Below are positions 32,436-44,340 of a DNA stretch of 64,000 nucleotides, piece after piece; positions within the stretch are counted from its first letter, which is position 1, and the number at the start of each line of letters is the position of its first letter. The notes beneath the pieces were generated by a model. It was given only the letters and a program-made list of their open reading frames with translations, had not been told where the DNA came from and ran no database searches. Source of the DNA: Papilionanthe hookeriana x Papilionanthe teres (Eukaryota; Streptophyta; Magnoliopsida; Asparagales; Orchidaceae); contig CM040430.1 in assembly GCA_022702705.1 (NCBI GenBank), forward strand, positions 11,685,324 through 11,749,323. Direction: 5' to 3'. Position numbers and translations under genes: made by a program.

Positions 32436-33994
32436 GAATTTGTCGGCCAACATTTTTTTTGCTTTGAAAGAATTTAAAATTTTAGTGATTTAGTTTAATA
32501 TAAAAATGTATATGATTTTGAAAATAGTTTTGAAAATAGTTTATTTTAATTTTGAAAAATGAGACCTCATGGATCTCATTTGTCCAGTAATTTGCATAAT
32601 CGTGCCTGATGTCACAAATGATACACGTTCTCGAAAGAGTAATGTATCTTGCGACGGTAGACCCAATCATACGAATTAAAGGACTCGTGACATCCGTTTG
32701 ATCTGCGAACCTTTATGTGTGACCGACAAGTTCCCCTACCTAATAGAAAGACTAGGTAGGGTTTATTTTATCTCAGGTTCCAAGTTCCACTATGAAGCGA
32801 GCCCTCATAGTTAATTACATCCCGAATGACTGGTGTCACTCGAGAAAACTCTCGATAATGATCGGTGGTTCCGTCTTCGAGAATTCGAGGGTTTAGGTTT
32901 TCACGGTAGGACGTGGAAAAGCAAGTGGGAGTGGCTCAAATGGGAACAGTTATTTCCAGGAGTCCAAAGGAAAGAAAAGGTAGGGGATGTCACAGATCTG
33001 AGGCGAGCCCCAGTGACTTCCCAACTATCCTATGGTGTGGCTGCGTGTTGGAGACGATGTTAATTAAATGTTTAATCCTGTCAATTTTATTATTTGGGAC
33101 TTACACTTGCATAATACCCGATTATGCAAATAGCCCGCAGAGATATGAGGGTTTACGTCGTACCGTACGACAACCTCGGAACCTAAAGCGAGTTAGGACT
33201 TACGCTGCGCAACACGGTTGCACAGAAGCCTAAAGAGGAGAGTGAGGGTTTACGTCGCGCTGGGCGAGCTACCTCGAAGTCCTATATGTTGTTATTTAAA
33301 CTAGGAATGAGATTGTTGCAGTATGACAACGATCTCTCTTACTGGTTTCGATCCAAGCTCCTCGCTGTGCTGTCCACGGTGTATGCTCCAAGCTTATTGT
33401 TGAAGTAGCAATCCTAAAGTCTAAGGTTTAAACGGTTTTGTCAAGTGTGTTCCGATGTTTCAGGTTTTGTTGTTGTTTCAGTTTTGCATGCGGAGTAAAG
33501 TAAATTCTGCAAATAAAATTGCTATGAAAGTAAAGCGCGAGTAAAGTGGATCGCAGTAGAGTAATTTGCGGTAAATAAACGTAAAAGCGTACACGGGCAT
33601 CTGCTTACCGTCGTATGATTTGTATTACGAAGCATGATATCATTTGCGAGGATATTTAAATAAACTTGCGAGGCAAATTAAGTAAAGAAAAGAAAACCCA
33701 AGCACGAAAATCGAGAAAACGAGTCGTAGAAATCACGAATACAACTTGTAGTCACGTATGGAAGATCGAGGTCGAGTATAAGACATTGGAAAAGGTGGAG
33801 GCTCAGAGCTGGACTGTGTGCTATCCGACCTTGAATAAGAGTTACCGACACGCCGATCTAAGGAGGGTAGTCCTTAACCCAATCCAAGTGACTAACCATG
33901 GACCTTTATATATTTTATAAGAAAAATTCTTTGATTTTCATGCACAAAGTTTTAAGTTTTATGCGAGTTCTTTTTAACAAGAAAAGAAAATTTT

Positions 33995-34027
33995 GTTTTA
34001 TTTATTTATTTATTTATTTATTTTTTT
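33995..34027. repeat. TTTA microsatellite in LTR3
   Basis: About seven tandem TTTA units; the counterpart in LTR2 is at 16075-16106. Confidence 0.8.
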
Positions 34028-34499
34028 AAATATTTTTGTAAAAATAATAGAGTCACATGAGCTAGTCACTCTAATCGTGCTTGAGGATCTGCTAACGACC
34101 TAAGATCGTCGGGGAAACAATCTAACCAAGAGTCGGCGAATAGTATCGTCGGTCCTTTCCTCTCCCCTATGGAGGGTCCTCGAGGTAGGAGATACTATTC
34201 TAATTATCCCTCATATCCCTCGTATAGCACACATAAGCATTATTATCATCGCCCTCGCCACCTAGACCTCAGACTCACACCAGTCTGATGATCCATATGT
34301 GGCAAAACAAATGTCCCCAATTGCCAGGAGGATTTGAGCGTAATGTTCAAGCTCAAATCCCGGTGCATTGGGTTTCAATATTGGTTAAGTCATTTTAGGG
34401 AATTCCACAGTTGATTTAATTAAGGAATGGTGAACCAAGCCTCGGTGCATTCTCTGGTCTAGTGTCTTGAATGGTTTGTGAATTAGGGTCAGGTGCCTA

Positions 34500-34880
34500 G
34501 TTCACTATGCATTCGAAGTTTAGGTAGATGGGCTCTCGCCTAGGGTGTGCTCCTAAGGTCTAGGAAGCTTCGCAGGTGAAGGTTAAGTGAGTGAATCACC
34601 TGGGCGTGCTCCTAGCGTCTAGGAGCTCTATGCCGGGATTAGGTGCATGACTTTCACCTAGGGTGTACTCCTAAGGTTTAGGAAGTTTATGCTGTGGGTT
34701 GGGTAAAGGAGATTTCACCCAGGTGTGCTCCTAAGGCTATGAAGCTCACGGTGAAGGTTAAGTGAGTGAATCACCTGGGTGTACTCCTAAGGTTTAGGAA
34801 GTTTATGTTGTGGGTTGGGTAAAGGAGATTTCACCTCAAGGTGTGCACCTAAGGTTTAGGAGGCTTACACTCTAACTTCG
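34500..34880. repeat. Tandem repeat of about 83 bp inside LTR3
   Basis: Four to five degenerate units each contain GTGTxCTCCTAAGGTxTAGG followed by GGTTxxGTxAAGGAGATTTCACC or a variant. They are noncoding and lie between the putative TATA element and the LTR start in the minus-strand sense, that is, in U3. Confidence 0.65.
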
Positions 34881-35985
34881 TGCTCGAAGTGACTAAAAGT
34901 GTTTTACGCTTCCTCAAGTTAAATCAGAATTCTCCTTTTTTTTGTGACTTAACCGTTTTAAAAGAACAAAAATAAGTCAAGAACAAAAATAAGTCAAGAA
35001 CAAAAGAGGCCGACTCACTTCCAAAAACTAGTAAAGCCAAAAAGAAAAGAAAAAGCAAGTGAGTCGGGCTGAAATATTAAATGTTCAAATGGTACGTCGA
35101 AGTATTGCCGGGCAGCAGCTAGCAAGGCTACGCGATAACCATACAAGCTCCTACGACTCCGAGCAGCAACAATAAGCATCCCACAACACTCCTATGGCTT
35201 TTAAATACTTAAACAAGAACTTCGATGCACCAAACAAGCACTTTTAGCTCTTCCAAACAAAGACTTTAGCTCTTCCAAACAACATTTTTCAGCACCTATT
35301 CACTTCCTACAACACCTAAATGATCAAAACAGCAATTCCAAACAGTAATCTTACACTCCAAGCAATAATCTTACACTCCCAAACAGCACTTACATCATTC
35401 CGGACATCCACCAAACAGTCCAAACAGCAATTACATCATTCTCAGTTCTCCTACAGCTTCCTAAAGCACCTATTCAGCAATGGGCAGCACCTAAAGGCAT
35501 CAAACAACACTCTAAACTCCTAACAGCAGTTTCTATGGCACCCAAACAGCAATAAGATACATCACACAGCAGTTTAAACAAACGGCGACAAACAACAGAT
35601 AATCAGCCAATAAATCAGCCCAAAATCTCTTCCAAAACAACAAATATAAAAATCTCACATCATCACAAAAATCAAACTCAAAACAGTCATAAATCAGCAC
35701 CTTTTACAAGCTTCAAACAACATTTTAAAAGCTCAAAGACAGCACATAAAACAGCTCCAAATGACATTTGTTAGGCCCAAGGTCGACGGAAGTGTAGGGC
35801 AAAGCACAGTAAAAATAAATAAACAAAAAGACAAGCTAGAGTGATATCGCAATTCTTCTTTGAGTAGCCAATGTATTGAGCTAAGACCGTAAGAGTGCTA
35901 ACAAACCGTAAAGCTTCTCCCGAGTCTGTCTAACAACAAGTTATATGAAAGCGAGGCTCATCCAATTCATCACAAATAGATAGGT

Positions 35986-36210
35986 TTACATACACATCAC
36001 CTAATTCTTATGCATTTACATATGTAACACCTACACTTCATGTTTTGCATTTATAATACAAGAATCATTCGCATCACATAAAAAAAGCACTATTTTAAAT
36101 TTTAAGAGATAACATGCACTTTCAAATATAGATAAGATGATATGAATGTAAACATTCAAGTTTTGGTGTTATACATGTAAATAAGTAAGAATTAGGTGGT
36201 ATGTATGTAA
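35986..36210. repeat. MITE-like inverted repeat inside LTR3
   Basis: Same unit as 128-352 and 18079-18303. Confidence 0.6.
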
Positions 36211-36469
36211 AAGCCCCAATCGAAAAGATTAAATTAAAGAAAAGGAAGGAACTAGTGAGGCAAATGGCAATCAGGATAAGTAAAAAAAACAAAGCTCAAA
36301 TCTCATAAATCCCTCTCCGATTTAGGAAATCTATGATTTAAGGCAAGGATCCAATAACAGCAGAAATAACCACCATGAAATTTGAGTGATATCATGCCTA
36401 AAATCAGCTATCGAGTAACCATTTATGCCACAAAACGGAGAAGCGGTTTGGGTTTTACCCGACTTACTG

Positions 36470-37110
36470 GAGCCGGGAGCGAACCGAAGAGTACGCCGCG
36501 GGGAAGGCGCAATCCGGGAGGCTCGAGCAGGCGAGTGCGGGAGACGAACGGCGTTTCTGCGCGGAAGACTGGATCGAGTCGAGTGGGATATGAGCGGCTG
36601 TTCTGCGTGCGGTCGAGCGTAGCGGACGAGTGCGAGAGTCGAGCGCGAGGTCGAGAGGTAGACGAGCGCGAGGTCGAGCGGGATTCAGAGGAGCAGGGAG
36701 ACGGGTGAGCGAGGCTGAGAGACGAGCGAGTACCGCGAGCATCTCGAGCGGTGGACTCCGGCGCCGAGTGTCCGAGAGAGGCGGGGTCTCGGTTCGCAGA
36801 GATGACTTCCGCGTGAGGGAGAGGCGAGCAGGTGAGCACGAGCGGGAGAGACGATCGAGCGAGCGAGTGCGGCGAGACGAGCGGGAGCGTGGGTTTCGGC
36901 GTCGAGGTTGGGGCGAGCGGAGGAAGCAGGCGTGCGGCTTCGATTTGCGGAGAGGAGGCGATTCGAGTCCCGGGAGTAGGAGTCGGCTTCCGTCTTCAAG
37001 AGCAAGAGGTGAGCGGGAGGAAGATGGCCGCGAGCAAGAACGAGTGGGGGAGCAGTTCTGTCGAGGAGGTTAACGGGTCTCGGGGTGGAGTGCTCGAACA
37101 ACGGAGAAGG
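36470..37110. other. CpG-rich block of LTR3
   Basis: Counterpart of 590-1250. It is a noncoding GC-rich stretch dense in CGAG words. The long open frames on both strands are composition effects. Confidence 0.5.
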
Positions 37111-38072
37111 AGAATTGATGTCGAATCCTGAGAAGGAGCATCCCGCCTGTTGTATTGCCCCGTTCGTCCGTTGGGCGCCAAATTAATTGCCTTCCATATA
37201 GAGGACCGTTTATTTGGCAAGAATTAATCTCAAATCAAGCCTAATTAATATCAAATTAATTGGTTTATTTGAAATTCGAAATTTGAATTTTAAAATCAAA
37301 TGGCTGAGGTGTGCAGCCTAATTCGGACCCGAATTAAACCTGAGTCGAGCCCGGATCCGCATCCCGCAAATAAATATAAAAAAAAAAAAAAAAGCATCGA
37401 TTTTCGTGTCGTTCCCGCGCTCTCGGAACCACAACGATATGGGTATGCTTCCTAGCTAAAATCGACGTCCCGACGCATCCGTGTGGTCCGTTTCGTCATC
37501 CGGGATCGTCCGGACAAGTTCGCGACGGTCGAGCCAAAAAAGTCAAGTCGGTGCGCGCGAATTCGAACGTCATTAAGGGTTCACCTAAGGCCGTCGCGCT
37601 CTCTATGGGAACTCATTTTCGAGCCCTCTACATGTTAGTCTTTAGCCCTTGCAACAAAGAGTCGAGTGCTTGGGACTACTCATGCGAGGTCTTACAAAAA
37701 TGAGTCTAGAAGTGGTTCGAAGCTCTATGTAAGGTGGGTTCCGTGACTAGTCCGCTAGGATGGTCAGTAAAGAACTCCTAAAGCTAGATCCTAGGGTCTA
37801 AAGAGAAAAGCCTAAGACCTCATTAAAATGAGGTCAACAAACATCAACAAAACAAAATAAAAAAATATTAAAAATAAATAAAAATAAAAATAATCACAAT
37901 TGTCAAATAGCCAATCGTGTTTTGTTTCAAATCAAAACATTAACCAAATAAAATAATAATAGAAGTAAAAACTTCGATAAAAAAAGCTTATCCTTCTACT
38001 TCGGTCTGATTCTAAGAAGCAGAGGAAGATGTTAATATTAGAAATCTCTTTGCCATCCTTTTCGCATTTTAG

Positions 38073-41000
38073 GACATATGTGATATTCGCCCAGAGAAAT
38101 TGCCAAATTACGAAGCGAAGATCAAGAGCTTCTTTGAGGAGCATTTACACACTGATGAAGAGATCCGTTACTGCATTGCAGGAAGCGGTAAGTTTTTTCT
38201 CATTACTTTCCTTGGCATCATTATGGTTTCATTATCTTAAATTTTCTCTGCCTTTTAAGGTTATTTTGATGTGAGGGATGAAAAGGATCAGTGGATTCGC
38301 ATAGCTGTGAAGAAAGGGGGAATGATTGTTTTACCTGCTGGAATTTACCACCGTTTTACTCTCGATACAGATAACTACATAAAGGTATAACATATTATAA
38401 TGTTTGGTTTCACCATCATTGACCACGAATTTATTTCTTTAGTAGGCGTGCTTTGCTAAGAATACTCATTTATATACACCAAGAAGTGCTTTTGGTTATG
38501 TGGTTAGACAAGGGCCGCCCACCATAAAATTTGAGGATTTTTTATATAAATAATAAAATTTAGTAATTTTTTTATAAAGTTAGGCAATTTAGCACCCAAA
38601 ATACCTTTTTTTGTTCAATATTTTATGAACAAAATTAAACACCCGGTGGTTTTGTCTACCCTAAAAAATAAAACTAGTCCGGTATTGGCCATAATATTTA
38701 GGCCATTTTTAGGATTTTGCATAGAGATAAGACTACATTTTCGGAAAAATTTTCACTATTCTTTGATCAATACTATAAATATGGCTCTTAAGAGTAGTTT
38801 AGATTGTTCAGGAGTGGTTGCATCATATAATTTCATTACTAAGTTGAAGTATGGGAAAGTTGATAGAAGCGGTCTCTTATTTTTGGAGCTTAGCTCTTTA
38901 TGTAAGCTTCGAGTTCAATGACGAGAGCTTTTAAGCCAATTTATTTTGCTTTTGCAGTTTACAATAAGAAAATAAGTTAGTCGATGTAATTAGTATCATT
39001 TAGGTTCTTAGGGAGCAATAAAAATATTGGGTCATTTACATACATAGCACACAATCCTCAAGTACACCTCAACCTTCATATTTACATATATAAAATTCAA
39101 ATCTTAATATCGCATAAACTAAACACTATTATCATTTTTCAAAAGTGTAATACACTTGTTCGTGCATAAGTTTAAAACACCAAAGTGTTATGTATGTAAA
39201 TATGAAAATTTAGGTGTGAGATATGTAAATACATAAGAATTGTGTGTTTTGTGTGTAAATTTCCTTAAAATTATCTGACTATAAATTATACCAATCAGTC
39301 TCCGATTGTATAAGCAAGTAATCCTAGATTGATTATCATTGGATTGATAAATTAGAATAATGTATTAGACTGAATACAGATTATGTAATTTTATTATTTA
39401 TTTTAAATATTCACCATCTCAATCACCATTGTCATCATAGTTGTTAGCCTTATTCCAACTTTTTAGGTCAGCTTGATGAATCTACATTATCCATTAATTT
39501 CTATTCAATGTTGTATGAGGCTTTAATTTTTAGGAATGATTGTAATAATGAATTAGGATTTTGTTGCAGAATAATTAAGTAATTTGCATTATTAATTATG
39601 GTATGATTACTATTTAATTAAAAATAGATTAGTTAATCTGACCATTTAGAGATTATTTAGGATAATTATTTATTTGAAATATTCATCTACATAATCTTCA
39701 ATTATCTTCGTCATTATCTTTATCCTAACCATTTGGGTCAACTTTTTGAGTTTTCCTTGTCCATTCATTCCTATTGATGAATGTTAACTAGGATTAAACA
39801 GTTAAGACATTAAATTAATTAAGGATTATTTACTGTGTGATTAATTAATAATTAGGATAAGTGATTATTCTTATCAGTCCTGGTAGATTTATTAACTTTA
39901 TTTATCATAGTAATTATCATTATTATATTCCTTATTATAGTCATCCTTATGTAGGAACAGTTTTTCTAATCATTTTTTTTCCATTAATCCTAGTGAATGT
40001 TGTGCTAGATTTAAACATGTTATGTGCAAGATGCTATCGTTTTTAATTTAAAAATTAATCAGGTTAATTTACTAGAGATTGAATTTAGTGACATATTAAA
40101 TAAACCTGATTTGTTAAACTAATTAAATATTTCATGTTAATTAATATGCTAAATGGCTATCCTAATCAGTCCTGACAGATCAATCAATTGGTAGATTTGG
40201 ATAGTTATGGATTGATTACCCAACAATTTCTTAAGTAATTGATGAACATGACAAATAATTTAATTGTTTAATAATTTATTTTTTTCTGTATTGATGATTG
40301 TGATTGTTTTATCCGAGTTATTTGATTATTTAAGATAATTAGTCATTATCTTTTGTGATAATAAATCAATTATTTTTCATATGATTAAATAGTAATTATT
40401 ATTCTAGCTGACGTAACATTACTCCCTCCCAAAAAGACACATTATCCTCAAGGTGGAAGAGAGAAATTTACTACTAGATCCAGTCATATGGTTCCCCACA
40501 TGACATCATCATTTTATAATCATTTCCATTTAATCAAAAATTCGTAGGGACCCTTATGAGTTTTAAGTGCAGTCTTGTACACATCTTTCTGCTGTATCCA
40601 AATATGTCGGTTCTTGGACTTCAAATCAACTTTAAGAGAATACTACAACCCCAAACAATTTATCCAATAGCTCATTCATCACTGGAATCTCTGCCAACTC
40701 ATGTCATGCAACTTAGTCAAGAATCACAGCCTTGCATCTTAAATTTACCTCATCATGGTATTGAGACTCATCAAAGTCTTGCATAAATTGAGATCACCGC
40801 GAAGCATCATCATCTTGTCTCCCTCTTAAATACTCTGTAGTATCAAAATTAGATCTTTACAAACTCCCCTGCTCTTCTCAACCTGTCTTGTTCCCCTCAT
40901 TACTCCTGAATCGCCTTTGTCCCGGTAGGCTACCGCGGCAAAGGACACTGGCGCGGTTGGATGCAACCCTCTGCCGCGGTCCCACCCATCATAATTCCTT

Positions 41001-42737
41001 GTTCCAGGATGTAATTCTTTGAGTCGATCTTCTCTAGCCCCAAATCACACACCATCTTGTTTCTCCTGTTGCCGCTCATTCCAAATCTCCAGATGTTGTG
41101 CAATTCCTTCCAGATATTGTCGTTTAAATCCGCTCCTGACTCCTCTCAATCCCGCCTACTTTTATTTGTTATAGTCATTTGGATGTCACGTTATTCTTTT
41201 CAAGTGTTTTCACTCGAGTCCACTCCAAATTTTTGCACTCAATCCCACGGCTTCAGATCCTCCTAAAGTAACGACGCCTCCCTGATGCCGGTCGAATCCT
41301 TCTGATTGTTGCATCTTGCGTCTGCTCCACATGTTGTTGCTTGATCCTGAGGCAAGCAGCTTTCTGTGAGATTTCACAATCTTCTCCATCATTTCTTCTA
41401 GAGTCGCAAATCTCCCTTTGAACCGCTGCTCAATGGACGTGAACAATCTTTCCATGGCCAAGATGCGCTCATCCATTTCTAATCTGATTTGGCTCATCCG
41501 TTCCTTCAATTTCTCCACCAAAGCATCTATTTTTTTTTGCTTCTGTTACTCCCAGGAAAGTTTTTTATCACAACGGCAGAACTCTTTTACACCAAGATCC
41601 CTTTGTTGGCTTCCCGGCTAGGTTGAATCGCAACTGTATCATAATATTACATCAATATAAACTGTGATCCAATCTTTGCGCCCAAATTGGGATCGAGCGT
41701 TGCTCTACACGCTGCGATTCAATTGTTTGCTTCCCTTCCCGGTTGTCTCATATCGTGACTACATCGCGTGGTTCGGTCATGATGGTGCGCCACACAATTA
41801 GGTCACGCCTTGGTACGTGGCAATCTCACCTGCTTCCTCGAATTTTGACTGTTTCGCACGGTTCAATCACTAACGCGAAGGAGCATGTACACCGCGATCC
41901 TGGAGGCTTCCAGAATTCTTCCGGGATTGAGCGACACACTGGGACCCTGACATCTCGATGATTTCAGCGAGGATAGGAAGTTGTGGTGGTGCCTTAATGC
42001 TTTGATACCAATTTAATACAAATCAAGATGATTTTTTCATAAAAATCAGACCAAAAAATTATTTTTCTTCATTAAAATAAAACAACACGACTAAACTACA
42101 TAAATATAAGCATCTACAATTCAAGAGGCAGGCAATCTCTTCTGACACCAACAATTCGAGAGGTAGACGATCTTTCTCAAACCCTAAATCTATGACTCAG
42201 GACCACAATCTCATGCATGCCGTAACCCTAACCTATTTATACCAAAGAATAATAAATAACAAAAGACTAAATTGCCTGTAGGGGCCAGCTTAACAATTTA
42301 CCAAACACTTTTTGTTGAACCTCACTTTTACTCTTCTCCATCCACTTTCATAGATCGATGTTAAAATAAACTTCCCTTATGGGAAAGAGTTGTTAAGAGG
42401 AATTATGTTTGTGCTCACCACCTTTTTCGATTTTTTCATCAGCAACTCACTCGATGCTTGAGCAATTTTCGCATGATATTTGATCTTATTTCTAACCAAA
42501 AGATGTCCTTCTCAGGCATTGCGGCTTTTTGTCGGCGAGCCTGTATGGACTCCATACAACCGACCCCATGATCATCTCCCTGCAAGGTAAAACAAGCCTT
42601 CTTTTCATCATAAAGTACAGTCAGATTCATTGTGTGGCTGCTTTTAATGCTAATAATTGTTTTCATATAGCAGGATTGGGTATGTTGATGCTTTTATAAA
42701 TAAGGCAGCTGTTAACCAAGCTGTGGAGGCACTCTGA
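38073..42737 (+). CDS. ARD: Acireductone dioxygenase, 3' exons (5' end missing or displaced)
   Basis: Four exons can be joined in phase. 38073-38187 starts DICDIRPEKLPNYEAKIKSF and holds HLHTDEE. 38260-38384 starts GYFDVRDEKDQWIR and holds VLPAGIYHRF. 42516-42586 reads ALRLFVGEPVWTPYNRPHDH. 42674-42737 ends NQAVEAL and a stop. All splice sites are GT/AG. The metal ligands of ARD (His, His and Glu in HLHTDEE, and the later His in IYHRF) are present. The enzyme oxidises acireductone in the methionine salvage pathway in the cytosol. About 80 N-terminal residues usual for the family are absent. The retrotransposon array ends 233 bp upstream of the first visible exon. Either the missing exons lie over 37 kb away, left of the window, or the gene is a remnant. 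Confidence 0.88.
38385..39035. other. ARD intron, first part, no gene seen
   Basis: AT-rich intron sequence. A 98-codon frame at 38625-38921 shows no recognisable domain and is not called. Confidence 0.6.
39036..39258. repeat. MITE related to the LTR-borne unit
   Basis: Begins TTACATACATAGCACACAAT and ends with the near complement of that sequence. It is about 220 bp, AT-rich and noncoding, and sits in the ARD intron. Confidence 0.6.
39259..40420. other. ARD intron, AT-rich filler
   Basis: Low-complexity AT-rich sequence with repeated phrases such as TAATTAGGAT and ATCAGTCCTG. I see no gene or defined element. Confidence 0.5.
40420..42360 (-). mobile_element. Internally deleted Ty3/gypsy element in the ARD intron
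   Basis: On the minus strand there is an LTR-like region with TATAAATAGG (about 42235), then the PBS TGGTATCAAAGC (42010-41999), one mismatch from the Met-tRNA type. Next comes a gag-like start (41521-41210: EKLKERMSQIRLEMDERI, a coiled coil), and finally the typical end of a gypsy polyprotein, FHLEDNVSFWEGV (about 40470-40430). Protease to integrase is missing. The outer LTR edge and a second LTR were not found. Confidence 0.6.
42011..42360 (-). repeat. LTR of the deleted gypsy element (right edge uncertain)
   Basis: Lies directly upstream of the PBS in the sense direction and contains TATAAATAGGTTAGGGTT and an AT-rich 3' part. The start of the LTR is not clearly marked. Confidence 0.5.
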
Positions 42738-43728
42738 GCACATTTGCTGTTTCTCTATCCTATCTCTGATACTGGAATGCTGCTTTGAAAACCTTATGCA
42801 TGTCTATACTCTTATGGCCTAGGTGGTGTTTTATAATGTTTCGAGTCTTTTCCCTAAAATAAGAACTTTGGTTGTGAAGCTAAATGCTTATGTGGATCTG
42901 AGTTTATCCTCGGTGTATCAGGCTATCCAAAAAATGAAATTTGCAGCTGTTAAAGGCTACTGATATGATGCTATTGTGTTCAATAGAATTTGACTAATCT
43001 GTCTATAATGATTGCTATTGTCTTGCCCGTGCAACTAATGTTTATGTAAAACTGAGTTTTATTCTCAAGTGTATGGAGAAAATATTACGTGCGGATGTGA
43101 TCACATTGCCGCGTATCGCACAACTCATCCGGACCGTCATCTGGAACACGGCAGCCCATCTGGATCGCGTTCAGAAGTGTGGTTGCCGCAACTATTATTT
43201 GCTGCAGAACACAATTCTTTTGTCTTAAATTTCTAATACCTTAAGTTTGATATTTATAATTATAGTAATTTGGTGCAATAAACATGCATTTATTTTATTT
43301 TTAAAAAGACAATGATGGTGATATTTTTTATAATATTAAAGAATTGTCTGGTATGCATGTAAAATGTGAATGTTTAGATGTAAGTCGTCAGATATGTAAA
43401 TTCATAAGAATTGTGTGATATATGTACATAAATGATCCCAACGCTTCAGAAGAGAGCAATCATTAACCTTTTTCTGATCTTTGAAGAAATCTTCTTCTTC
43501 ACTTGGTTGCTTGCAAATATGAACTAAATTTTAAAAGGTAATGAGATTTGTTAGATTTTTTATTTCATTATATGTAATTATAAATTTACATTTATTTTAA
43601 ACTCTAAATTTTATTATTTGTGATATTATAATGTTTACATTAATACTGAGTGACTGATGTTTTGGGTTAAGGGAATTGAGAGTTTTCTTGAAATCTTCAC
43701 GTCATTAATTTTTTCAAAATTGGGGCTT
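42738..43728. other. ARD 3' flank, no gene seen
   Basis: The first few hundred bases are probably the ARD 3' UTR. A half copy of the MITE family (GGTATGCATGTAAAATG... ATAAGAATTGTGTGAT) is visible at 43340-43432. Nothing else is recognised. Confidence 0.45.
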
Positions 43729-44340
43729 TTACATGATATAATTTTTAAATTCGGACATGTCTAACACCTAAATTTCATATTTACATGTGTTAAGAAATTA
43801 GGGCGAAGAAATACAATAATCAAGAACAAACACACGAAAGAACACACAGATTTAACGAGATTCGACAATTTACCTACGTCCTCAGGAACAAGAGCGGCAG
43901 CTTTCTAATTTTTTGAAAATAATACATTTCTTTTAGGGTTACAATACAACATATATATATATATAACCCTAGAGTACGATATATAATTATAAAATTACCT
44001 TTGTACCATACCGTGGGGGCATTGCCCCCGCACTCCCAACCCACTTAATGAAACTCCTTCAATTGGACAAATGTTTCCGCTCCACTCTGCTTGCACGCTC
44101 GCTCCACTCCACTAGCTCGCTCATTCCGCTTCAGCATCTATCAGTTTATCTGGTATATGAGCCATACCTAACAACATGCCTAACACTCAAGTCAACATCT
44201 CTTTGAAAAATATCACTATCATTAACTTTTTAAGATTTAAAAGCATGTTTTAATGTATATATTTATAAAACTAAAGTGTCATAAAATGTATTATAAAATT
44301 TTAGGTTCTAAATATGTAAATAAAAGAATTGTGTGGTTTT
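43729..44340. repeat. MITE split by a solo LTR
   Basis: The left part 43729-43787 (TTACATGATATAATTTT... CTAACACCTAAATTTCATAT) and the right part 44174-44340 (ending AATATGTAAATAAAAGAATTG) are the two arms of the same MITE family found at 39036. Confidence 0.5.
43788..44173 (-). mobile_element. Solo LTR with 5-bp target duplication
   Basis: This 386-bp element starts TGTTAAGAAATTAGGG and ends ATACCTAACA, with identical 5-bp flanks ACATG (43783-43787 and 44174-44178). Ends TGTTA/TAACA and a 5-bp duplication mark an LTR left by LTR-LTR recombination. It contains a TATATA run (about 43952-43964). The orientation is judged from the end TTTCTTAACA on the minus strand. Probably Copia-type, but that is a guess. 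Confidence 0.8.

Larger units (their letters stand above)
19933..32440 (-). mobile_element. Internal region of Tat/Ogre-like retrotransposon, copy 2
   Basis: This 12.5-kb internal region lies between LTR2 (its 3' LTR) and LTR3 (its 5' LTR). The order in the sense direction (right to left) is PBS 32414-32435, leader, ORF1, gag, protease, RT, RNase H, second RNase H, integrase, AlkB-like ORF, tandem repeats, PPT. With both LTRs the unit is 14538-37839, 23302 bp. This is the better preserved copy: second RNase H and integrase form one uninterrupted frame of 656 codons. Confidence 0.92.
32441..37839 (-). mobile_element. LTR3, 5' LTR of copy 2 and right end of the array
   Basis: This 5399-bp LTR starts TGTTGACC (37839 leftward) and ends GGCCGACA (32441). 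The right boundary is certain: after GTCAACA the sequence turns into host DNA (AACATCAACAAAAC), unlike LTR1 and LTR2, which run into the internal region. AACAT (37840-37844) is a candidate target-site duplication, but its partner is outside the window. A TATATAAAGG motif on the minus strand near 33905 is a possible TATA box, which would leave about 1.5 kb for R-U5. Confidence 0.9.

Noticed and set aside
38625..38921. 98-codon plus-strand frame in the ARD intron
   Set aside because: No domain, no splice or conservation support, in AT-rich intron sequence.
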